Below are positions 10,131 to 21,262 of a stretch of 64,000 nt of DNA, one piece after another (position 1 is the stretch's first letter; each line of letters starts with the position of its first letter). This DNA comes from Quercus robur. Its lineage: Eukaryota > Streptophyta > Magnoliopsida > Fagales > Fagaceae. The stretch spans positions 68,028,290 to 68,092,289 of the forward strand of contig NC_065537.1 of the NCBI RefSeq assembly GCF_932294415.1, written 5' to 3'. The notes beneath the pieces were generated by a model, which did not search any database, was not told the origin of the DNA, and saw only the letters and a list, made by a program, of their open reading frames with translations. The position numbers were made by a program, and so were the translations under genes.

Positions 10131-11889
10131 AAAAGGTGTAAATTTTTTGGTCCCTACATTTTGGGCTGATTCTTGATTTAGTTCCTAAATTGATTTCACT
10201 CTTAAGTCAGTCCTAGATTTCAAAAAATCGATTCTATTTTAGTCCCTGCCGCCAACCTAGTAACAGAAAAATCAAACGTAACAAACAGAGTACACTGTTG
10301 GCATGTTATATGTTGACGTGGCTAATAAGATAATAATAAAATATTTTATTTGACATTTTTTAATGCCACATCAGCATTTTTTAATTAAAAAAAAAACCAC
10401 GTCAATATTTTCTAAATTAAAAATAATAAAAATAATTTTTATTTTTCAATTTTAATTTAATTCAAAATATAAAAAATAAAAATAAAAAATTATTTTTCAG
10501 TTTTAAAGATTGAGAAAAAAATTTGTAGAAACTTTCTCAAATATTCTTGAACTTTCTTGGCAAACAAAAACATCACAAAATTTTAAATATATCAATTTTT
10601 AGACCAAATTAAAGTTTAAAAAAAAAAATTTGAAAACCCCCCACAAAATCAAAACAAAATCCAAACTCACAAATGATTCATAACTCTCTCTCTCTCTCTC
10701 TCTCTCTCGTGGTGGTGGTGGTGGAGTCATCCCACGATGAGGAGATGAAGGAGTAGCGACAGACGGAGTTGTAGTCATCCACGGCTTTGCTGGGTGCGAG
10801 CCGAGTTGTGCTCACCAACACTAAGACTCTTCTTGGGCTCATAAATAACGTTGAAGCCAACAGGCTTGGAGACCGAGTTGAAGTGAGGCAACTCATTTGG
10901 GATTGGACAATCTTTCAGTGAGTTTGATGGGTTCGACTTCAATCAGTGGTGGTGGGTTGTTTTACTCTTAACCTCTGACTTTCTCTCTCTCTAAACCCGA
11001 CTCTCTCTCTTGATTGTTTGATAAGTGGTGTGGTGGTGGGTTTGATTGTTTGATCGGTGGAGGTGGTGGCTGGATTTTTTTGTGTTTTTGTGGGGGTTGG
11101 TCATTCATTGGTTTTGTGTTTATGTTTGTTTCAAAAGAAAATTTCTGGGTTTGGGTGGAAAGAAAATTTCTGGGTTTAAATTTCTAGGTTTGGGTGAAAA
11201 TTTATGGGTTTGTGTTTATGTTTGTTTGTTAAATGTGAGTTATTTTAGTGTTTGGTTTGAAAGAAAATCTTGATTTTCTGGAAAAAATGTTGATGATTGT
11301 TCAAGGAAAATTTATGAGGTTAGTTGGGTTTGTTGTTATTATGAGCCGAATCGATTGGGTTTGTGTGTGTATATGTTTGTTTCATAAGAAAATTTTTGGT
11401 TTTGGGTGGAAAGAAAATGTTGTGATGAAAATCTTAGGCTTCAACTTTTTAGATGTGAATTTAACAGTGTTTGGTTTGAAAGAAATTTTTTGTGAAAGAT
11501 GTTGAATGCCCTTATATTTTTTGTGTTCCTAAGTTCTTGTGATTTGGGTTTATATTTTTGTGTATTCATGTTCAAATATGAATCTATGTATTTTTATGTT
11601 TTTTTAATTTTGTTAAAATTGATAAACTTTTTTCTTTTAAATCAGATGCTGACGTGGCATGCTAATGTGGTTATTATTATTATTATTTTATTAGTCACGT
11701 CAGCATATAACATGCCAATAGTGCACTCCGTTTGCCACGGTCAATTTTTCTGTTATTGGGTTGACGGTAAGGACCAAAATAGAATTAATTTTCTAAAATT
11801 AGGGACTGATCTAGGAGCAAAATCAATTTAGGGACCAAATCGAGAATTGGCTTAAACAATATGGAGCAAAAGTGCATTTAAGCCTTAAA
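10131..11889. mobile_element. Non-autonomous MULE-like element with ~240-bp terminal inverted repeats
   Basis: The left 10,131-10,345 and the inverse of 11,640-11,889 align along most of their length. Shared words: ctcgatttggtccctaaatt / cttgatttagttcctaaatt, attctattttggtcc, ttggcatgttatatg, gacgtg-ctaata. The interior contains (CT)n, (GTG)n and a G/T-rich stretch. On the minus strand at 10,678-10,896 a 72-codon frame reads like part of a gene but matches nothing I know. No transposase. Long inverted repeats with unrelated interior fit a MULE or Pack-MULE; the target duplication is hidden in A tracts. Confidence 0.65.
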
Positions 11890-12470
11890 AAAAAGAGTGA
11901 GAGAAAGAGAACGTGGTTGATAGCTATAAGGAATCTTGACATATATATATATATATATATATATTAAATGTCATCAATATAGAAATTATCAAATTAATGG
12001 AGATATATACTATTTTTTGGAATAGATAGAAATTATCACATTATTGGAGATATATATTGTTTTTTGGAATAGATTTATATTAATCACCTCTTGAAGAATT
12101 TGGATTGTGCTTATCCCTTAATAATCAAGCTTTGTTGCTTGATATTCTGATAAAATAATATTAATTTAATATTAAAATTTTGAAAATTTAGATGATAAAT
12201 ATTATCTAAATTAAATTTTTGTATGTTAAATATTCTCCCTTAATTTAAGAAATATATCCTAACAAAAAAAAAATGTAATCTAATTTTATTTAATGATAAT
12301 AATGCATTAGAGTTTTGGTAGTATACTTTTTTTTTTTTTTAGTTCTTTAAAAATCTGAAAATTTAATAAAATTTCGGCAATTTGGTGAAGCCACACGACG
12401 CAACCAAGACGTCTAAGCCCAACTTTTATTATATATAATAATAATAATATGATATATATATATATATATA
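11890..12470. other. Gene-free AT-rich DNA with TA repeats
   Basis: No gene seen. TA microsatellites lie at about 11,941-11,964 and 12,451-12,472; the words 'aattatcacattattggagatatatattg' are partly duplicated at 11,980-12,070. Confidence 0.6.
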
Positions 12471-12473
12471 TAG

Positions 12474-12886
12474 GGTTGAGTTCAAGTTTTACCTGGTGTA
12501 ACTCAAAACAATGTTACATCACCCAATAACTTATTATTGAATTCATATTTTGAAATTTTAATTTTTAAAATTATATGTTCCATAATCCATATGTTGTTAA
12601 TATGCATGTCAATTTTCATGACGATCAGATATAATATAATTTAACATTCGATCCATAAACTCAACTTTTATACATTATTTTAAACTACAAAAACTTAAAA
12701 TATATAATTGATTGATAGCATGGCTATTGATCTTTGATCACTTATAAATTTTGCAAGCATGGAAAATATACAAAGATAATGTAATCTAATAGTAAATTTG
12801 TCAAAATTTGCATCCGATTAAAAAATATTGATTGGTTTAATATTATTTAAAGTTATACTAGGTGTAACTTGAACACAACCCCCACA
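12474..12886. mobile_element. Full-length unit of the TA-flanked MITE family
   Basis: A ~410-bp unit begins gagttcaagttttacctggt and ends actaggtgtaacttgaacac, so the ends are inverted repeats of 'gttcaagttacacctggtgtaact'. The interior shares tens of words with the copies at 9,015, 36,876 and 52,000. TA microsatellites stand immediately outside both ends (12,451-12,472 and 12,890-12,938). No ORF. The TA-embedded habit resembles the rice 'micron' MITEs, an analogy and not a homology claim. Confidence 0.7.
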
Positions 12887-12889
12887 TGT

Positions 12890-12899
12890 ATATATATAA

Positions 12900-12936
<37 letters not shown>

Positions 12937-12938
12937 AT
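12890..12938. repeat. Interrupted (TA)n microsatellite
   Basis: About 45 bp of TA repeats interrupted by AAATA, directly right of the MITE. Confidence 0.9.
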
Positions 12939-13221
12939 GCCATTATGCCCTCTTTATATTAGCTAGTTTTTATTTTGGTCCATTGAGTATCAAACTTTGC
13001 AATTACACTCTCAATTATATGGTTGATATCAACAAATATGTTCGTTCCCTCAAAGATTTGCCGATGATAATTTTTTTTTTCTTTGACAACTTAATATAAT
13101 ATGTGTTGATAGAGTGGAATATTTCTGTTACTACAAGTTAATATTAACAGTAGGGAAAAATATCTTTTACACCCTCTTACTATTAGTTAGTTGCAATTTT
13201 GATCTACTAATTATAAAAAAA

Positions 13222-13565
13222 CTAGCTTGTAACCTCATGAATATGCATGAATATAATTAAAAACAATCACAATTAGACAGTTCAAATTATACATTTTTTT
13301 TATAGAAAATATTGAAATTATATATGATATTAGCTTACACATTTTTAAAACCATAAATTTTTAAATATGTAATGGTTTTCATTATTAATATGTGTGTGTG
13401 TGTGTGTGTGATTTAAAATTTAATTGGATTTTAGACTCTTTGGCTTTTACACCCAATAATTTATTTGCCACAAAAATTAAAAAATTAATTGGACACAGTG
13501 CAAAATTGGACTCCAAATGAAATCCAATTTAGAATTTAATTGAGTTTGAACTCTCTGCTTAGCTC
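13222..13565 (-). mobile_element. Degenerate small Helitron, minus orientation
   Basis: The complement ends ggttacaagCTAG followed by T at 13,222, a Helitron-type 3' end after a weak hairpin. The same 3' end (ggttacaag-TTAG) occurs at 62,748. The distal part (13,480-13,560, 'caaaattggactcc', 'ttgagtttgaactctctg') matches the 5' region of that second copy. A (TG)n run lies at 13,391-13,409. The 5' TC terminus is not clear. Non-coding. Confidence 0.5.
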
Positions 13566-14089
13566 ATTCCTTCAAAATTCATCAATGATGAGTCTTGAGT
13601 CTCTTAAATGACTCAAACAATATTGTTTGTTAGGCCCTTTTGTAGATTTGAATATATTGTGCTATTGACCAAAAAACACACACACACACACAAATACATG
13701 AAATTTTATAATTTCTTTCTACGAGTTTTCATATTTTGAAATTATCACATGATAATTTATTATCAATTGTGATTATCTATTGTCAATGTAGATGTGACCA
13801 TTTTATTTTGTTAAATTTGTATAACATTTTTATTTTTATGTAGTTTTCATTATTTATTTGTTATTGTTTTTTATAAATTATTGACCTTATATTAATTATT
13901 GATCCACATAACCACACTCATCCATACATAAATAATACATTTAACAATCACTAATTTTACTATTTTTTTTCTTTGAATCACTAGTTTTATAACAAAAAGT
14001 TATTATAACGTGATAACAATATATACATGTAAAAAATCCTCTATATTTCTTGGTTATTAAATTATATAAAGCTATATTACTGTGACTTA
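13566..14089. other. Gene-free AT-rich DNA
   Basis: Contains a (CA)n run at about 13,677-13,692; otherwise nothing recognised. Confidence 0.6.
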
Positions 14090-15330
14090 AATAATGCTCT
14101 CAAGTGTAGGATTGTCGCAAAGTAATAGCTCGGTTGTCTGAGGTCAAATCGACAGGGAAAAGAGAATTGATTAGCAAACCGTAAGAGAATAAAACTAAAA
14201 TAATAAAATTTTATTGAAGAGATTTTTGATGGTTTAGTGAAGGTAATTTAAATTGAGTGAAAATGACAATATATTAAGGCTCTAAGGTGTAGGGATCCAC
14301 ACACAACACATCTATTGGTAGTCTTAACAATATTTATTTTATAACTCAACTAAAATTCATATGAAGGATGATCTTAGTCGGATGATTTAACAATAAGAAC
14401 TCAAGAATTAATTGTCTAAGGTAGTTTCATGAAATTGATTGATTTTAGGTAAAACAAAACTAGTGAATTAGTTCGCAAGGAATACTAAACATTTAATGTG
14501 ACCGGAGTCTACGATAAATCAAAGGATTATACAGAACTAAACACTTTTCTAGATGAGTAAAACAATAAAAAACATAAAAATATAAGCATTAAAACCAATA
14601 AATAACTGTTAAGAACATACCAATAAACGGTTGAGTTTCACCCCTTGCCATAACAAGGCTTCTAAAAAGCCATAACGCAAATAAAACTTTAAAAACTGTA
14701 AAGAAGCTTTGAGAAAACCTAAATTATGTTCTACAACAGCTCCCCTCTGAATTTTGCCCTAAAGAGCCTTTAAATAGGTCAAGGAATCCTATTACAAGTT
14801 GAATTCCCGTTTGAAGAAAATCCCAAGTTTTTATACTTTATTTAACTGACGTTTTTGGCCTATTTAATTTCAGAATTATGACTTTTGGTAAACTACAAAG
14901 TTGTAGCCCTTTAAGTTAGCTTTCTAGCCCAACTTGAATCATATCGATTGGACATCTGAGCTGAAAGTTATGCTCCAAATACTAACTGGTGCGCAAGCTG
15001 GAATCCTAATCAAAATTGGACTTAGATTAGGTGCAAATTTCCTTTGATCCATTGCTCCAATTGGACTTGAATTTAATTGGGTTTGCCTTATTTGACTTTA
15101 TCATGGCCCTTGTAAAATTAAAGTCCATTAGCTTTCTTCTTTGCACAAATCCACTTATTTAATTTCATTATCCTACAAAAGACAAATTCACGCATTAAAA
15201 TTCAATTAAGCACAAAATTGATTATTCAGCATTATTCCAAAATCAACTATAAAATGCATAAATTAACTCAAAATAAGTATGATAATGCTTTCTAATAATG
15301 ATATAAATATGCAAAATGAAGCTATTATCA
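14090..15330. repeat. Unclassified dispersed repeat, non-coding
   Basis: The start carries 'gtgtaggattgtcgcaaagtaatagctcgg' followed by 'gaggtcaaatcgacaggga'. I recall this word order from a widespread non-coding plant repeat. The remainder has slightly higher GC than its flanks and ends with 'aaaatgcataaattaactcaaaataagtatg'. No ORF, no clear terminal repeats. It may be a decayed non-autonomous element; class undetermined. Confidence 0.35.
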
Positions 15331-15407
15331 TATATTATATTTATACCATGTACACATTCACACAAATAACATTATATCAAAAAAATAATAATGCACACAA
15401 TTAGTAT

Positions 15408-15410
<3 letters not shown>

Positions 15411-15441
<31 letters not shown>
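15411..15441. repeat. (CA)n microsatellite
   Basis: Fifteen or so CA units at 15,411-15,440, followed by ctctcacatatatg. Confidence 0.9.
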
Positions 15442-15443
<2 letters not shown>

Positions 15444-16229
15444 CACATATATGTAATATAAATTTATAATAAAGAAAGACATTCAGAACCCATAAGCACT
15501 CACATCTTACTTTTAGAGTCAGAGATACATAGAAAGTTAGATAGAAAACAGAGATGAGATGAGATTCATGAGAGAAAGGGAGACTAGTTTGTGTTGTTAA
15601 TTAGTTTTGGGATGAACTGATCTATGTTGTTTGATTTTGGGCATTTATTTGTGATCAGTGTATGTAAGATTTAAGGCAAGTTGTACAAAAATATTTTTAA
15701 GGCTAATTAAATTGATAAAAAAAATATTTTATATATAAATTTTTTTTTCAAGTCAAGGGGTTTATTTGAACCTTTTGAATTACAAGAGCAGCCACGCTTA
15801 GCTTGGTGAGAAAGTATAATTAAGTGTTTGTATGTTTAACAGTTAGTGTGTTTCTAAATATATATATATATATATATATATTGTTTGTTGTGAAATAATA
15901 CAAAATAAAAATGAAATGTGAAAATAATTTTAGAAAAAAATACACTATTAATAAGAAAAACCAAATTCATGTACACCAATATCACATAACCAAAAACCCA
16001 TTCACGTGTGCCACCTTTAGCCACCACAATATTCATTAAAGTCGATGTCATTCCTAGTTGACTCATGCAACCCATTAAAATCCACACAAACTGACCTACC
16101 AAATTGTTTCAATTTAAAGACCCTTCAATCTTCATGACCCACTAGCTAAATCCTCATCTATCGCATCCACACCTTAAAACCCATCCAAAAGACCAATAAT
16201 TAAGGGAAATTTTATTAGGAATTTTGGAA
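15442..16229. other. Gene-free intergenic DNA
   Basis: No gene recognised. A (TA)n run lies at 15,858-15,881. The 82-codon minus-strand frame at 15,854-16,102 starts in ordinary sequence, ends in the TA run and has no recognisable similarity. Confidence 0.6.
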
Positions 16230-16309
16230 GTACACTCCCTCCCTTTCATATAGAGATGGGCCCTATGGTAGGTGGAACCTACCCCTATGTAAAAGGGGAG
16301 GGAGTATAC
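16230..16309. mobile_element. 80-bp Stowaway-like mini-MITE
   Basis: Left end gtacactccctccc; right end, inverted, gtatactccctccc: 13 of 14 positions pair. The ends carry TA and the 'CTCCCTCC' core typical of Stowaway (Tc1/mariner) MITEs. The interior also folds (cctatggtaggt / acctacccctatg). Confidence 0.6.
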
Positions 16310-16985
16310 TCACGAAATACTCAATAATGGCCCATAACCAAGGCCAACCCAAAATGCCCAAATCCACCATATTTTTTAAATCTTAATAAGAAAGCTTGAG
16401 TAGGAGTTGATCAGTGGTTTGATTTGAAGTTTGTTCTTTTATGTTACAGGATTTGTGTGTTTTCTGTTGATGGAGTGGGGTATTACTCTCTCACTTATAT
16501 TTGTTTACTCTTTGCCTATAATAGAGAAGACACCATATTATTGCATCTATGTAAAATATATATATATATATATATATATATTAGTTACTACATACTAAAG
16601 AATACTTCAATTACCAGGGAGCTAGGAAAATCATATATTTTATATTGCATTATAAAAATTGGGTTCTAAAAATTGTGATTGCACCAAGGGTTAATCTTTT
16701 TTGTATAATCAATGTGCCCAAACTTTGTATCAAATGTATGTTTGCCACCAGTTTTTTCACTTAATTTTTAACTAATTTTGTTTATGAACAGTTTTTTAAA
16801 ACCTCAATTTTTTCTCATATTTTAAAATAATTTAAATTTTAGTAAAAAGTAATCAGCAAAAAGTCAAATAAGTTTTTTTTAGAAGAAAAAGCCAATTAAA
16901 TTGATACCAAACAAATACCAAGTGTCTATCCTTTTATTTTAGACTTTAAAAATTATGTGATTCATTTATAATTTAGAATGGTTTT
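16310..16985. other. Gene-free intergenic DNA
   Basis: No gene seen. (TA)n at 16,556-16,580. The frame at 16,424-16,669 runs through the TA repeat and is not supported. Confidence 0.6.
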
Positions 16986-17726
16986 TGTGGGGACCGGCCC
17001 AAAATAACAGGTTGGCTGGGCCCTAGTCCCATCCGAGGACTCAATCCGTCCGAGGAGTCAGTGTGGCCCAAGCAATCCTTATTCAGGCCCACTGCGGCAA
17101 AGAGAACATGTCCGAGGAGTAATTTCTCCTCGAATACTGTAAAATCCGGAGTAAAGGTACATCCAGGCCACTATAGTCCATCTTCCAAATACGTAAAAGG
17201 GAAGGAAACTCGAAATATCTCAGCAAAGGCTGCCACCACCACATTAAATGCCTTACAACTACTCTCCTGGCCGCATTAATGAGGAGAAAACCCCTGAACA
17301 GTGTTACCTTGGCTACCGTAACTCACAGAGAATTGAGGGGGGTGTCTGATGGGACAGGTGCTCAAGTGGGGGATTGGATGATCAACAAGTGTAAAGCCCA
17401 GATGATTGGAAAGGGCCTATATAATATGTAAAGGTCCCCCAAGAGAGAGGACGGACAAAAAGGAGGAGAGAATACTGTAAAGAAGTCTTATTGCATTAAT
17501 CTGTGTCCATTAATCAAGTTTCGAGCCTTATTATTTGTGAGGGACCTCTCTTCACGATAGCATTTTTCGTTCTTGTTTCTGTATTCCCTTATCCTATGCG
17601 ACAATCCATTTAAACTAACTGATACAGAGTTCTTTAGCCCATACTCTTCAAAAAATTCATTGTGTGGGACTTTTTGGGCCAAGACTTGACCGACAAGGAT
17701 TGGGCCACTAAAATTGTGCCCCTACA
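16986..17726 (+). repeat. 5' LTR of the Tat-lineage element
   Basis: Begins TGTGGGGACC, ends CCCCTACA. A TATA-like motif (cctatataatatg) at about 17,418-17,430 precedes the expected transcription start. It carries a 17-bp partial duplication near 17,030-17,050 (tccgagga-tcaatccg) that the 3' LTR lacks; this accounts exactly for 741 versus 724 bp. Confidence 0.93.
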
Positions 17727-17727
17727 A

Positions 17728-17746
17728 TTGGCGCCGTCTGTGGGGA
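17728..17746 (+). other. Primer binding site
   Basis: TTGGCGCCGTCTGTGGGGA follows the LTR after one base. TGGCGCCGT complements the 3' end of plant tRNA-Asp (...CGGCGCCA); the match weakens after the first nine bases, so the primer identity is probable only. Confidence 0.65.
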
Positions 17747-17779
17747 GAACTTAAGTGTCAGTAAGCACAACGGTTAAGC

Positions 17780-19190
17780 ATGGCAGGACTAGGTCCACAC
17801 CAGGAGAATTCCCACTAAGCTGACCCTCAACAGATAGAACCCATTAAGTCTCGGCGGCAGAATAATCCTTCCAACCCAGGCAACAGAAGGAATCATGAGG
17901 GAAGCGTACATACTGCCCAGATGAGCCAAAGTTGTAAGGTTGAATTTAAGAACTTTCAAAAGTCGTACCCAAATAGGTAGTCACGTATCTCAAAGGCGAC
18001 ACAACCATCAGGCCATGCAGTGAGAGATAGATAACCTGAAAAGAAAGTTGCGACGTGCGCAGTGAAAGCGATCTCCCTCCAGCTCAGATGCATCCTCTAA
18101 CGAGAAGGACGTGAGTTATCGACGGAGGTCAAGAACACCCCCAAGTGAGACCCTTTCTTACGAGAAGGAGTCTCACCCTGTGCGAAGGTATGAGAGCCCG
18201 TCCAGCAAGGGTTTGGGAAATGACGCTATGAACAAGGCATTAGATTAGATCTCCAGATCACCCTTCGCGCACAGAATCGAAGGGGCTAAATTACCTTGAC
18301 GTTTTAATCAACCAACGTTTGCCATCTATAATGGCCGAGCAGACCTGGTGGAGCATGTAAGCCAGTTTAACCAAAGAATGGCCATCTACTCCCAGAATGA
18401 GGCTCTGATGTGCAAAGTTTTCCCGTCTAGCTTGGGGCCAATGGTGATGAGATGGTTCAACAGCCTAAAGACAAATTCCATAGGCTCCTATAAGCAGCTC
18501 ACTTAGGCTTTTTGTTCTCGCTTTATTACAAATAGCAGGGTCCCTCGACCCCTAAGTTCATTATTGTCCTTATCCATGCGCGAAGGAGAGACCCTAAAGG
18601 CGTACTCGCATAGATATTGGGAGATGTATAACGAGTTGGATGACAACCACGATGATGTCGCTATTAGCACATTCAAAAGCGGTCTCCCCATCGAACATGG
18701 CTTAAGGAAATCTCTCACTAGTAAACCAGTTGCCAACGTTTATCAGTTGATGGATAGGATTGACAAGTACAAAAGGGTGGAGGAAGATCAGCTACAAGGA
18801 AAGGGAAAAGAGAAGATCACTCCCCCCAAAGGGAATGATTTCAGGTCGGAACGATATAACCATAGCCAGCCAAGGAGGGATTTTTCGAGATAGGCTGGAC
18901 AAAGTAACATGCAAACGTTTAATGTCGTGTTCAGAGAGCTAGTACAGCAAGTTCTGGAGAAAGTCAAGGATGAACCCTTCTTCAGGTGGCCAGGAAAAAT
19001 GGCTGGGGACCCTTCGAAACGCAACCAGAACCTGTATTGTCACTATCATCAAGACCATGGACATACCACTGAGGACTGCAGAAATCTATGGAATCACCTA
19101 GACCAGCTGGTCCGAGAAGGAAAGTTACGTCACCTTTTACACCCCTCAAGCGATCATCCAGGCCAGGCAATGCAAGAGCCTCGAAAAGAT
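17780..19190 (+). pseudogene. gag (degraded)
   Basis: Starts at ATG 17,780 (MAGLGPHQENSH, then a stop). The capsid-like core is recognisable from about 18,230: FNQPTFAIYNGRADLVEHV, ALMCKVFPSSLGPMVMRWF, then MREGETLKAYSHRYWEMYNE, KSLTSKPVANVYQLMDRIDK (Retrotrans_gag family). A CHYHQDHGHTTEDCRNL zinc-knuckle-like motif (C-H-H-C) is encoded at about 19,036-19,086. In-frame stops at 18,246 (TAG), 18,297 (TGA), 18,504 (TAG) and 18,891 (TAG) interrupt an otherwise continuous frame; the first ~400 bases need frame changes. Its product would form the virus-like particle. Confidence 0.85.
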
Positions 19191-19850
19191 GTATCATTAA
19201 GACCCCCCGCAGGGACGATACACGTCATCCTTGTCGCTCCTGGAAGAACCGGGTCATTTCCTTCCAGGGTGCTGTCTGTGGCTCGGCTCTCTGCCGAGGA
19301 CAAGGAAAGAGAATTTAAAAGATCTAAGAAGGGAAGCTCTTTAATATTAGGATTCTCGGACGAAGATAAGAAGGGAACTATCCAACCTCAAGACGATGCC
19401 TTAGTGGTTACGTTGAGAATCGGAGGTTTCGATGTGAGAAGGGTGCTGGTAGACCCGGGTAGTGCAGTAGAGGTAATGTACCCTGATCTATACAAGGGGC
19501 TGAACTTAAGGCCGGAGGATTTGACGGCTTATGACTCTCCCCTTATCAGCTTCGAAGGGAAGACGGTTATACCAAAAGGGCAGATCAGATTACCCATAGA
19601 GACTGGGTCAGAGGTGGTAAAGGTGAACTTTATCGTGGTCGATGCCTACTCGCCCTAAACAGCAATAGTAGCCAGGCCATGGATCCATGCCCTAAAGGCC
19701 GTATCTTCCACACTTCACCAAAAGGTAAAATACCCATCCAGAGGCTAGGTGGAAGAGATTCGCGGAGATCAGGCCATGGCCAGGCAGTGTATGGTGGCCG
19801 CCATCTCACGTCAGTCCAATGCTAAGTCCTCGGCTTCTGAAAACTTATAG
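19191..19850 (+). pseudogene. Retropepsin-like protease region
   Basis: In frame with gag. VVTLRIGGFDVRRVLVDPGS then AVEVMYPDLYKGL is the pepsin-like core, with the catalytic Asp at 19,452-19,454. The usual D-[ST/N]-G triad reads D-P-G here. LPIETGSEVVKVNFIVVDAY forms the second half. It ends at a TAA at 19,656 where the family reads through (SPYTAI becomes SP-stop-TAI), with further TAGs at 19,746 and 19,848. Confidence 0.8.
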
Positions 19851-19900
19851 CAACCAGCCACCTCGGCAGGGCAAGTCAATGGGCCAGCCGAGGAGTTAAG

Positions 19901-21260
19901 GTGCGAAAGTTTGGAAAGATTGTCGTTGACAGTGACCCGGAGAGATTTTTCCAGATCGGCTTTGAGTTGCCTCCTCAAGAAAAAGAGGGACTAGTCGGGT
20001 TTCTGAGGAGAAATGTTGATGTGTTTGCATGGGATGCTTACGATGCCCCGGGGGTTGACCCTAGTCTCATTTTTCACCACTTGAATGTTAACCCATCTTC
20101 CATTCCAAAGAAGCAACCACCCTGACGTCCTTCGAAAGAACATGCCAGTGCCGTTAGGGACGAAGTGACGAAGCTGAAAAAGGCAGAGGCTATCAAAGAA
20201 GTTTTTTACCCCGAATGGCTGGCAAATACGGTGGTGGTAAAAAAGAAAACGGGGAAGTGGCAAGTCTGCGTGGACTTCACAGACTTGAACAAGGCATGCT
20301 CGAAAAACCTCTTCCTGTTACCTCGAATTGACCGATTGGTAGATGCGACTGTAGGCCACCCTCGAATGAGCTTCCTGGACGCCTTCTAGGGCTATCATCA
20401 GATACCACTGGCACTAGAGGATTAGGAGAAAACGGCGTTCATGACACCTGTCGGAAACTATCACTATAAGGTGATGCCTTTCGGACTAAAGAACGCAAGG
20501 TCAACCTACCAAAGGATGATGACCAGAATGTTCGAACTTCAGCTAGGCAAGGTTATTGAAGTCTACATAGACGATATGGTGGTAAAAAGCAAGGTGGTAT
20601 CCGAGCACGTGAAAGACCTGGAGATCATCTTTGGCATTTTAAGGGAGCATAAGTTGCGGCTCAATGCTTCCAAGTGTTCATTTGGAGTCGGATCTGAGAA
20701 ATTCCTAAGCTATATGGTAACTCACAGAGGAATAGAGGTAAGCCCGGATCAAATCAAGGCGATTAATAACCTACAGACTCCTCGAAATCCGAAAGAAGTG
20801 CAGAAACTCACTGGCATGATCGCAGTGTTGAACCGGTTCATATCACGATCTGCAGACCGATGCCGACCTTTTTACCTCTTAGTAAATAAGTGGAAAGAGT
20901 TTGAGTGGTCGGAGGATTGTGCCCTGGCCTTCCAGCAACTCAAAGAATACTTGTTGCGGCCACCCATCATGTCTAGCCCTAAGGCGGACGAGGTACTGTT
21001 TGCATACATAGCGGTTGCCCCTCATGCTGTAAGCCTGGTACTGGTACGGGATGATAATGGAGTACAGCGACTAGTATATTACGTAAGTAAATCGTTGCAT
21101 GAGGCTGAAGTGCGTTACTTACCATTGGAGAAGGCAATTCTAGCAGTGGTGCATGCCACGGGAAAACTCCCCCATTACTTTCAGGCACACACGGTCATTG
21201 TTCTAACCCAGCTTTCCCTTCGATCGGTGCTTTGAAGCGCCGACTACATAGGAAGGATTG
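19901..21260 (+). pseudogene. Reverse transcriptase and RNase H (degraded)
   Basis: In a different frame from gag-protease, so a frameshift lies between about 19,850 and 19,900. RT blocks: EWLANTVVVKKKTGKWQVCV, PRIDRLVDATVGHPRMSFLD, YHYKVMPFGLKNARSTYQRM, and catalytic YIDD at 20,564-20,575. The connection/RNase H part follows (LVYYVSKSLHEAEVRYLPLE). In-frame stops: TGA 20,123, TAG 20,387 (directly after SFLDAF), TAG 20,423, TGA 21,233. Without them this would be one frame up to integrase. Confidence 0.9.
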
Positions 21261-21262
21261 CC

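Noticed and set aside
11046-11831. Series of plus-strand frames rich in Phe, Val, Trp and Cys
   Set aside because: They lie in a T/G-rich degenerate tract inside the MULE-like element; repeats of 'tttgggtggaaagaaaat' explain their similarity.
17488-17682. 64-codon minus-strand frame (MAQKVPHNEFF...) in the 5' LTR, repeated at 27,532-27,726
   Set aside because: It occurs twice only because the LTRs are copies; no domain, and it lies opposite the LTR transcript.
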